64,000 nt of DNA, taken from assembly GCF_009805705.1 (NCBI RefSeq), contig NZ_VSMB01000001.1, forward strand, positions 186,001 to 250,000. Direction: 5' to 3'. The notes under the pieces were generated by a model. It did no database searches. It saw only the letters and a program-made list of their open reading frames with translations, and had not been told where the DNA came from. Positions 57,240-64,000 of the stretch are shown here, in pieces; positions within the stretch are counted from its first letter, which is position 1, and the number at the start of each line of letters is the position of its first letter. A program made the position numbers and the translations under genes. Source of the stretch: Ruania rhizosphaerae (GTDB lineage Bacteria > Actinomycetota > Actinomycetes > Actinomycetales > Beutenbergiaceae).

Positions 57240-57448
57240 GGTCCCCGACCGCCGCGCTCGCAGCCTTGTCCGCTCGAACAGGGAGGAGTGAGATGCGTGA
57301 TCTGCCCGCACAATATTCGCCGCGCCCGGATGGCCGCAGCCCGGTAGCTTGCCGAACCGCGCCCACTGGCGGAGAATTCGCTCACTACGCCCCTGCCGGA
57401 GATCGCCGGCATCGAGGTGGTCGCGACGCCGATGGAGGGAGAATACAG

Positions 57449-59152
57449 GTGGCATCGCAGCGAGCAGCGGACGCAGGCGCAGGGGGAGCGAACACGGCCG
57501 AGCCAGCGGTGACCTTCCCGACCGGCCGCTACCCCCAGTTGCCCGATGACCCGGGCCAGACGCTCTCGGTCGTGCTCGCCCAACTCGGTCCCCAGGTCGT
57601 CACGGTGCTGCATGACAGCGGCACGGACGGACTCGTCGGCGAGGTCATGATCGGCGGGCCCGGTGAGCCGGTCCCGTCCGGTGACGGCGTCGTACTGCTC
57701 CTGCCGGGCGTCGACCATCCCACGGAGCGCACCAACCAATTGCTTCGCGCGGCCGCTGCCTCGGGATGCACCGCGGTGGTGGTGAAGGGAGACCCGAGTC
57801 GCCTCGACGAGCTCGCGACGGTAGCCGTCGAGGCCGGCCTGACGTTGCTCGGCGTACCGGCCGACATGGCCTGGCGACACCTCGAGTCGCTGTTCGAGGC
57901 CGGCCGCAGTGCCGCCGGGCAGGGAGCAGACGCCTCCTACGACCACGTCGGCGCGGGGGACGTCTTCTCGTTGGCCAACGCGATCGCCTCGGCGGTCGGC
58001 GGAGCCGTCACCATCGAGGACACCGAGCGCCATGTCATCGCCTATTCCAACATCCCGGGTCAAGAGATCGACAATGTCCGTCGCGACGGCATCCTCGGGC
58101 GGGTCGGCCCGGAAGGTCAGCGCACGACGGCGACCTATCGCGCAGTAACCGACAGCGAGACCGCCCTGGTGATCCCGTCGCCGCTACCTGACGTGGCCGA
58201 GCGGCTCGCCGTCGCTGTGCGGGTCGGCACCCAAGTCATCGGCACAATCTGGGCCATCTCCGACCGACCGCCGCTCCAGCCGGGTGCCGCGCAGTTCATG
58301 GTCGCTGCCGCCCGCACTGCCGCCATCCACCTCATGCGCGCCCGCGCCCAAGTAGACCCGGACCGGCTGGCCCGCTCAGAACTGCTGCGCTCCTTGCTCG
58401 ACGGATCCGGGCCCACCAGGGGCGTCCGGGCCCAGCTCGGCCTCCGCCGGGGCGCCCCCGCCTGTGTGTTCGCCGTTTGCGCTGGCAACGACCTCGCCGA
58501 GCGCCGGCTCCACGCGGCTCGGATGGTCGATCTCGTGGACCTCTATGTCGGCGCCTGGCACCCGTCGGCCGTCTCGGTCGTCGAGTCCGGAACGGTCTAC
58601 GCGCTGCTGCCACTGCAGTCGACGCAGTCCCGCGAGCGACTGATGGGCCTTGCCGCCGACATCGCTCGCGCCGTCGAGCGCTCGGCCGGCGTCGAGCCAC
58701 TCGTCGCGGTCGGTCCCGCCGCCCATGCGATGCGCGACGTCCAAGGCGCCCGCACGATGGCAGACCGGATGCTGCAGGTGCTCGAGCACGTCCACCCAGA
58801 CACTCTCGGGCGCGAGGGTCTCCGCCTCGCCTCGGCTGAGGAGATGCGGGCAAGCCTCGTCCTTCAGGCACTGAGCGAGCAAGCGCTGGTCACCGACCAA
58901 CTACGCCTCGACCCCGTCACCGCGATCATGGACCACGACGCCGAGCAGGGCACCGACTACGCCGCCACCCTGCTCGCGTGGTTCAGCAGCTTCGGAGACG
59001 CGGCCAGAGTCGCCGACGAGTTGGTCGTCCACGTGAACACCGTGCGCTACCGCATCCGCCGCGCCCAAGAGATGTTCGGCCTCGACTTCCGAGACCCCGA
59101 CCAACTGCTCTGCACCTGGCTGCAGTTGCGGCTCCTCGTCGGGCGCGACTGA
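57449..59152 (+). CDS. PucR-family transcriptional regulator
   Basis: 567 residues from GTG 57449, preceded by GGAGGGAG; the frame continues upstream without family homology. N-terminal PucR-like domain (about 20-150: QTLSVVLAQLGPQVVTVLHD), a GAF-like or linker middle (GDVFSLANAIASAVGGAVTI), GGDEF-like central region, and C-terminal HTH_30 with RVADELVVHVNTVRYRIRRA and LDFRDPDQLLCTWLQLRLL. PucR/CdaR proteins usually activate nitrogen-compound catabolism. It lies between the M14 gene (divergent) and the Dpp/Opp transporter (convergent), and probably controls the cluster. Confidence 0.9.
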   Translation: MASQRAADAGAGGANTAEPAVTFPTGRYPQLPDDPGQTLSVVLAQLGPQVVTVLHDSGTDGLVGEVMIGGPGEPVPSGDGVVLLLPGVDHPTERTNQLLRAAAASGCTAVVVKGDPSRLDELATVAVEAGLTLLGVPADMAWRHLESLFEAGRSAAGQGADASYDHVGAGDVFSLANAIASAVGGAVTIEDTERHVIAYSNIPGQEIDNVRRDGILGRVGPEGQRTTATYRAVTDSETALVIPSPLPDVAERLAVAVRVGTQVIGTIWAISDRPPLQPGAAQFMVAAARTAAIHLMRARAQVDPDRLARSELLRSLLDGSGPTRGVRAQLGLRRGAPACVFAVCAGNDLAERRLHAARMVDLVDLYVGAWHPSAVSVVESGTVYALLPLQSTQSRERLMGLAADIARAVERSAGVEPLVAVGPAAHAMRDVQGARTMADRMLQVLEHVHPDTLGREGLRLASAEEMRASLVLQALSEQALVTDQLRLDPVTAIMDHDAEQGTDYAATLLAWFSSFGDAARVADELVVHVNTVRYRIRRAQEMFGLDFRDPDQLLCTWLQLRLLVGRD

Positions 59153-59186
59153 GCCCCCGGGCAGCGCTCTACCTCGACTGCCGACC

Positions 59187-60911
59187 TCAGGGCCGGAGCA
59201 CTGCGGCCAACAGCTGGCTGGTGTAGGGGTGGCGCGGGTCGTCCTCGATCTGCGCCACCGGGCCCTCCTCGACCACACGCCCGCCGTTCATCACCAGCAC
59301 ACGATGCGACATGTGGCCGACGACGCCGAGGTCGTGGGAGATGAAGACATAGGCCAGGTCGAGCTCGCGCTGGAGCCGCATCAGCAAGTTGACCACCTGC
59401 GCCTGCACCGAGACATCGAGCGCGGAGACCGGTTCGTCGAGGACCAGTAGCCGGGGCTCGAGAGCGAGCGCGCGGGCCACCTCGACGCGCTGGCGCTGCC
59501 CCCCGGAGAACTGGTGTGGCAAGCGGTTCGCGTGATCGGGGTCGAGACCCACGAGATCGAGCAGTTCGAGGACCCGGGCCCGACGTGAAGCGGTGTCACC
59601 GACGCCGTGCACGACCAGCGGCTCAGCGATCGCGGCGCCGGCGCTCAGGCGCGGGTCGAGCGACGACGACGGATCCTGGTGCACGAGTTGCACGTCGCGC
59701 AGCACCTCCAGCCGTTCACCCCGAGTCAGTGCGGACAAGTCACGGCCGAGAACCTCGACCCGACCGCGGGTGGGTGCCAAGCCACCGGTCAGCATCCGCG
59801 CGAGGGTGGACTTGCCACACCCGGACTCACCGACGACGCCGAGCGTCTCACCGGCATGGACGGTCAGGTCGACCTCGTGCACGGCGGTCGTTCTCCCCGC
59901 CCGTCCCGGGCGCCACCAGTCGCCACCGCTGGCGAGGGAGAAATCCCTGCCTACGCCCTGTGCCCGGACTACGACGTCGTTCCCAGGGCGGGAGAGTACC
60001 TCGACGTCCGACTCCGGCTCGATGACCTCGACCACCTCGCCACGCCCGACTCCGGCGGCGACGACCGGCAACTCACGGCCACGGTTGTCCGCGCTCGGCA
60101 CCGACTCGAGAAGGGCGCGGGTGTAGGCGTGCTCGGGTGCGTGAAGCACCTGGTCGCGGGTGCCGCGCTCAAGCACATGGCCGTCGTACATCACGAGCAC
60201 CTCGTCGGCGATCGTCGCGACCACACCCATATCGTGGGTGATGAACATCAAGGCCAGCCCGCGCTCGTCGCGCAGGTCGAGCATCAGTTGAAGGATCTGG
60301 GACTGCACGGTGACGTCCAGTGCGGTGGTCGGCTCGTCGGCGATGAGCACCTCGGGGTCGATAGCCAGGGCGCCGGCGATCATCACCCGCTGCCGCATCC
60401 CTCCCGAGAATTGGTGGGGGAAGCGATCGACCGCCCGTCGGGGATCCGCGATGCCGACCCTGTCCAGCAGGTCGATGGCCAGCTCACGACCTGCCTTGCG
60501 TGACATGCCGCGGTGGGCGCGGGCGCCCTCGGCGATCTGATAGCCGACGGGCAACACCGGGTTGAGCGCCGATTGTGCGTCCTGGAAGACCATGCCGACG
60601 ACGGGGCCCCGGACGCGGCGTTGCTCCTTCGGTCGCATGGCCAGCAGGTCGACGCCGTGCACCTCGACGGTGCCGCTGGTGACGCTACCCCCGGGCGGCA
60701 GCACGCCCATGATCGCGCGCGCGGTGGCGCTCTTGCCCGAGCCGGACTCACCGAGCACGGCGAGGGTACGGCCCGGGTGGAGGTCGAGGTCCATCTTCTT
60801 CACCGCGGTCGAGCGGCCGCTGCGGGTCGCGAACTCGATGCTGAGGTCGCGCACGCGGACGACGGGGGTCGCGAGGTCGGTGGTCGCAGTGGTGGCCTGC
60901 ACCGATGTCAT
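59187..60911 (-). CDS. fused peptide ABC transporter ATPase (DppD-DppF in one chain)
   Basis: 574 residues from ATG 60911, overlapping the DppC stop by 4 bp (ATGA). Two full nucleotide-binding domains: NBD1 with GESGSGKSA near residue 45, FSGGMRQRV and VLIADEPTTAL; NBD2 with GESGCGKST near 355, FSGGQRQRV and LLVLDEPVSAL. Oligopeptide-transporter C-terminal motif HPYTRALL-like (EHAYTRALLESVP) after NBD1 and RHPYTSQLLAAVL at the end. In most bacteria these are two genes. Energises uptake of oligopeptides or similar solutes by the DppB/DppC permeases. Confidence 0.92.
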   Translation of the reverse strand: MTSVQATTATTDLATPVVRVRDLSIEFATRSGRSTAVKKMDLDLHPGRTLAVLGESGSGKSATARAIMGVLPPGGSVTSGTVEVHGVDLLAMRPKEQRRVRGPVVGMVFQDAQSALNPVLPVGYQIAEGARAHRGMSRKAGRELAIDLLDRVGIADPRRAVDRFPHQFSGGMRQRVMIAGALAIDPEVLIADEPTTALDVTVQSQILQLMLDLRDERGLALMFITHDMGVVATIADEVLVMYDGHVLERGTRDQVLHAPEHAYTRALLESVPSADNRGRELPVVAAGVGRGEVVEVIEPESDVEVLSRPGNDVVVRAQGVGRDFSLASGGDWWRPGRAGRTTAVHEVDLTVHAGETLGVVGESGCGKSTLARMLTGGLAPTRGRVEVLGRDLSALTRGERLEVLRDVQLVHQDPSSSLDPRLSAGAAIAEPLVVHGVGDTASRRARVLELLDLVGLDPDHANRLPHQFSGGQRQRVEVARALALEPRLLVLDEPVSALDVSVQAQVVNLLMRLQRELDLAYVFISHDLGVVGHMSHRVLVMNGGRVVEEGPVAQIEDDPRHPYTSQLLAAVLRP

Positions 60912-61804
60912 CGCACGCTCCGTTGGTGGCTTGGGTCGAGGCGGCGCCTGATCGCTTCGCCGAAGACGACGAAGGACAGCACCGTCACGGACAGGAACAG
61001 GGCAGGCGCGAGCAGCAGATGCAGGTGCTGGCGGAAGCCCGCCTGCGCGGAGTTGAGCTGGACCCCCCAGGAGATGGCCGGCTGCTGCAGGCCGATGCCG
61101 AGGAAGGTCAGCGCCGACTCGGCGGTGATCATGGTCCCGACCGCAAGGCTGGCGAGCACGAGTACCGGCGCGATCGCGTTGGGCACGACATGTCGCCACA
61201 TCACCCGCCACGACGAGGCACCGTAACCACGGGCGGCATCGGCGTAGTCGCGATCGACCACTGCCAGCGCAGAACCGCGCATCACCCTCGTCATGCCGGG
61301 CCAGCCGAACAGTATGAGCACAGCCGAGACGGTGAAGGCGTTGCGCTGCCCGATCGTGGTGAGGACGACGACCATGCCGACAAGTGCCGGGAAGCCGAGC
61401 ACGATGTCCAGGGACCGGCTGACGAGCATGTCGACCCAGCGCCTGAAGTACGCCGCCAGCGTGCCGAGCACGATCGCGATGATGAGCACCCCGAGGGTGA
61501 CCAGGATGCCGATCAGCACCGAGGAGCGGGTGCCCCACACGACATTGGCCCACAGGTCGCACCCCTGCACGTCGAAGCCGAAGGGGTGACCCGGTCGCGG
61601 GTCGGCCCGGCTGTTCGCGAGGTCGCACACGCGCGGGTCGCCGTTGCCGAAGATGCCGGCGAACGGGCCGGGGGCGATCGCCACGACCAGGATGAGCGCA
61701 ACCGGCAGCGCGGGCAGCACCAGCCACCACGGCGTCCGCCGTCCCGGCCGCGGCGGTCCGGCGGACGATGCCGTGACCGCTGCCGGCTCAGCCCCGGCGG
61801 TCAA
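60908..61804 (-). CDS. peptide ABC transporter permease (DppC-like)
   Basis: 298 residues from a TTG start at 61804, with CGAGGGTGA just upstream and 17-bp overlap with dppB. No ATG or GTG lies between it and the first membrane helix. Six membrane segments; external loop GHPFGFDVQGCDLWANVVWG holds a Cys that may pair with the earlier VCDL. EAA loop DAARGYGASSWRVMWRHVVPNAI near residue 190. Second permease of the Dpp/Opp system. Confidence 0.9.
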   Translation of the reverse strand: MTAGAEPAAVTASSAGPPRPGRRTPWWLVLPALPVALILVVAIAPGPFAGIFGNGDPRVCDLANSRADPRPGHPFGFDVQGCDLWANVVWGTRSSVLIGILVTLGVLIIAIVLGTLAAYFRRWVDMLVSRSLDIVLGFPALVGMVVVLTTIGQRNAFTVSAVLILFGWPGMTRVMRGSALAVVDRDYADAARGYGASSWRVMWRHVVPNAIAPVLVLASLAVGTMITAESALTFLGIGLQQPAISWGVQLNSAQAGFRQHLHLLLAPALFLSVTVLSFVVFGEAIRRRLDPSHQRSVR

Positions 61805-62726
61805 GGCTCACCCTCGGGTCGAGCACGCCGTACATCAGGTCGACGAGCAGGTTGACTCCCAAGAACACCAGCACCACCAGGCTTCCTATTCCGACGACCA
61901 CCGGGCCGTTTTGCTGACCGATCGCGGTGAAGATCGCGTACCCGAGGCCGGGCACATTGAAGATCCCCTCGACCAGGACGGCCCCGCCTAGCAGGCCACC
62001 GAGGCTGAGTCCGAGCATCGACACCACCGGGATGAGGGAGGTGCGCAGGACGTGCCGGACGGCGATCCGCATCGGGGAGAGCCCCTTCGCCACCGCTGCG
62101 TGCACGTAGTCGGCGTATCGGTTCTCCAGGATGCTGGCGCGGGTCAGCCGGGCCAGCTCAGGGACGCCGAAGATGGCCAGGGACGCAGCCGGCAGCACGT
62201 ACGAGAGCGGCCAGCCGTCGCGGGTCCCCGACGTCGGGAACCAGCCGAACTCGAGCCCGAACACGATCTGCCCGACGTAGGCGACGACGAAGAACGGAAT
62301 ACCGATCAGCACCGTCGTCGCGGCCAGGACCGCTCCGTCGACGACCCCGCCGGGGCGCAGGCCCGCGATGGCGCCGAGGCCGATGCCGAAGACGGCCATG
62401 AGCACCCACGCGGTGAGGGCGAGGAGGACGGTCGTAGGCCAGGCGCGGGCGATCACGTAGGACACCTCGACCCCGCGGAAGTCCACGCCGAAGTCGCCGA
62501 CGAAGAGGCCGGTGAGGTAGTTGACGTACTGGACGAGCAGCGGGTCGTCGAGGCCGTAACGCTCAGTGAGCTCCCGGCGCACGGCCGGCGAGATCGTCTG
62601 ATCCTCGCCGGCCAGCGCCGTGATCGGGTCGCCGGGCAATGCGTAGACGGCGACGAAGATCAGGAACGTCGTACCCAGCAGCACCGGCACGGAGGCCAGC
62701 AACCGGCGGACGATGTAGCCGAGCAT
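61788..62726 (-). CDS. peptide ABC transporter permease (DppB-like)
   Basis: 312 residues from ATG 62726, overlapping the binding-protein stop by 1 bp (TGATG). Opening LGYIVRRLLASVPVLLGTTF and FLIFVAVYALPGDPITAL are the DppB signature. Polar periplasmic region with LTERYGLDDPLLVQYVNYL; EAA loop YVHAAVAKGLSPMRIAVRHVL near residue 210. Confidence 0.93.
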   Translation of the reverse strand: MLGYIVRRLLASVPVLLGTTFLIFVAVYALPGDPITALAGEDQTISPAVRRELTERYGLDDPLLVQYVNYLTGLFVGDFGVDFRGVEVSYVIARAWPTTVLLALTAWVLMAVFGIGLGAIAGLRPGGVVDGAVLAATTVLIGIPFFVVAYVGQIVFGLEFGWFPTSGTRDGWPLSYVLPAASLAIFGVPELARLTRASILENRYADYVHAAVAKGLSPMRIAVRHVLRTSLIPVVSMLGLSLGGLLGGAVLVEGIFNVPGLGYAIFTAIGQQNGPVVVGIGSLVVLVFLGVNLLVDLMYGVLDPRVSLDRRG

Positions 62727-64000
62727 CAGCCACGCTCGATGGCCGCAATGTTGACCCCGCCGAGAAGTTCGGCCTGGATGTTGGTCAGGCCCTCGGAGTG
62801 CACGATACCGGCGGACGGGTAGAAGATCGGGGTGATCGGTGCCTCCGCGAGGCCGATCTCCGCCGCGTCAGCGGCCTGCTGCGCCGCCTGCTCCAGGTCT
62901 GCCGCGGCCTTGGCGCCGGAGAGTGCCTCGTCGAAGGCAGGGTCGGAGAACTTCGTCATGTTGAGGCCACCGGTGGTCGCCATCAGCGCGTTGGCCTGGG
63001 CGTAGACGTGAGGGTAGGCGGCGCCCGAGTAGAGGAGGAACGGGCCGTCCGACTCCTCCGCCCGCAGGTTGTCGTAGACCTGGCCGATCGGGGCGGTGCT
63101 CATCGTCGCGTCGATGCCGAGGTTGTCGCTCAGCTGGTTGGCGATGGCCTGCAGCACCATCTCGTTGACCGGGTCGGCGTAGGTCTGCAGCTCGAGTGGG
63201 CCGTCCCATCCGCCCGCCGACTCGAGCAGGTCGGCCGCACCCTCCGGATCGTAGACACAGGTCGGGCAGTCCACCTGGTCGGCGCCGGCGAGCACGTCGG
63301 GGGACAGGCCCGTGGCGGCGGTGCCATGACCCTCGAGCAACTGGTCGACGATGGCGTCGCGGTCGATTGCGGTGGCGATCGCGGTGCGCACGTCGACATC
63401 GGCGAAGCGGTCGTCCCACGTCGGGAAGCCGAGGTAGATCAGCGCGGGGAGAGTCACCTCGACGACCTCGCCCGATGAGTTCTCCTCGGCCGCGGTCAGG
63501 TCGTTGGCCTCGATCAGCGCGACGTCGACCTGGCCACTCTGGAAGTCGGTGTAGGTGCTGCTCGGGTCCTGGTAGATCCGGAGCTGGATCTGCTCGAGGC
63601 CCGCAGCGTCGCCACTGTAGTCCTCGAAGCGGGTGAGCGTGACGTCCTGCGCGCCGAGCTCCCACCCTTCCTCGACCATGAAGGGACCGTTGCCGATGGG
63701 AGCCCTGGCGAACTCCGCCGGGTCCGCGGCGGTCTCCTCGGTGATCGGGGAGAAAGCCGTCGAGGAGAGCCGGTAGGGCAGCAACTGATTGGGCTCGGTG
63801 AGCGTGACCTCGAGCGTCAGGTCGTCGACCACCTCGACGCCGGAGAGTTCCGTCGCGGTCGGCTCCCCCTCCACGGGGTTGAGCTCGTCGTAGCCCTCGA
63901 AGATCACCATCTGGCCGTTGTTGTCCATGGCGTTGGCCGGGTCTGCCGCGAGGTTCCACGAGTCCGCGAAGGACTGTGCGGTCACAGGTGAGCCGTCGTG
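62726..64000 (-). CDS. family-5 solute-binding protein of the peptide transporter (N-terminus beyond window)
   Basis: 425 codons visible; the gene runs off the right edge, so signal peptide and start are not seen. The first visible residues HDGSPVTAQSFADSWN match the SBP_bac_5 segment that follows the N-terminal lobe. Later segments: FARAPIGNGPFMVEEGW, FQSGQVDVALIEANDL, DVRTAIATAIDRDAIVDQL, YDPEGAADLLESAGG. Binds oligopeptides or related solutes for the DppB/C and fused ATPase system. Confidence 0.9.
   Translation of the reverse strand, partial: HDGSPVTAQSFADSWNLAADPANAMDNNGQMVIFEGYDELNPVEGEPTATELSGVEVVDDLTLEVTLTEPNQLLPYRLSSTAFSPITEETAADPAEFARAPIGNGPFMVEEGWELGAQDVTLTRFEDYSGDAAGLEQIQLRIYQDPSSTYTDFQSGQVDVALIEANDLTAAEENSSGEVVEVTLPALIYLGFPTWDDRFADVDVRTAIATAIDRDAIVDQLLEGHGTAATGLSPDVLAGADQVDCPTCVYDPEGAADLLESAGGWDGPLELQTYADPVNEMVLQAIANQLSDNLGIDATMSTAPIGQVYDNLRAEESDGPFLLYSGAAYPHVYAQANALMATTGGLNMTKFSDPAFDEALSGAKAAADLEQAAQQAADAAEIGLAEAPITPIFYPSAGIVHSEGLTNIQAELLGGVNIAAIERG

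Overview
The window is high-GC actinobacterial DNA. Most genes are near 70% G+C with G/C-rich third codon positions. The gene content (CUT1 and CUT2 sugar transporters, ROK, LacI and GntR regulators, many cytoplasmic glycosidases, Tat/lipoprotein binding proteins) suggests a plant-polymer-degrading member of Micrococcales, perhaps near Ruaniaceae or Beutenbergiaceae. That placement is inferred from style only; there is no rRNA or other marker. No tRNA, rRNA, CRISPR array or prophage was seen.

Layout. 1-2 kb: start of a secreted GH20-like hexosaminidase, then a small membrane protein plus Cro-like regulator pair. 2-5.7 kb: branched-chain 2-oxoacid dehydrogenase operon (E1alpha, E1beta, E2). 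6.4-12.4 kb: ChvE/MmsA/MmsB-type monosaccharide ABC transporter, a ROK repressor and an orphan single-domain CUT2 ATPase. 12.6-18 kb: a tightly coupled operon of GH127 glycosidase, RuBisCO-like protein and DUF1537 sugar-acid kinase, with a divergent single-cysteine Asp/Glu-racemase-fold enzyme. 18.1-32.9 kb: a stretch of visibly lower G+C holding an esterase, CUT1 transporter, aldo/keto reductase and isomerase operon with a divergent GntR regulator, a GH2 beta-mannosidase-like enzyme with LacI regulator, and MFS plus ROK genes divergent from a ThuA gene. 33.2-52.6 kb: a glycosidase block (GH-A clan enzyme, GH95, GH78, DUF4038/GH140-like, GH2 LacZ-type, GH65-like) with its own CUT1 transporter. 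It is interrupted by a DUF4143 ATPase gene bracketed by two copies of an intergenic repeat. 52.7-54.3 kb: a DJ-1/PfpI gene, then a junction of decayed DNA (AbiEii-type toxin pseudogene and IS3-family remnant). 54.3-64 kb: a peptide/amide cluster with an amidase, an M14 peptidase, a PucR regulator and a Dpp/Opp transporter with fused ATPases.

How it may work together. The glycosidases GH127, GH95, GH78, DUF4038/GH140-like and GH2 resemble the enzyme classes used on rhamnogalacturonan side chains (RG-I/RG-II). The RuBisCO-like protein plus DUF1537 kinase pair matches the gene pair known from apionate (OiaK/OiaX) catabolism, and apiose and aceric acid are branched sugars of RG-II. A 14-bp palindromic box, TGCATAATCATGCA or close to it, sits in front of the GH127 operon, the CUT1 binding-protein gene at 47 kb and the block starting at 33.2 kb. 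It is followed by a conserved promoter-like arm, so a common regulator may link these loci. The strongest candidate for something new is the GH127/RuBisCO-like/kinase operon with its divergent single-cysteine enzyme and this box.

Six regulator or accessory genes appear to be leaderless: a TANNNT -10 element lies 6-7 nt before the start codon with no Shine-Dalgarno sequence. This was used to choose their starts.
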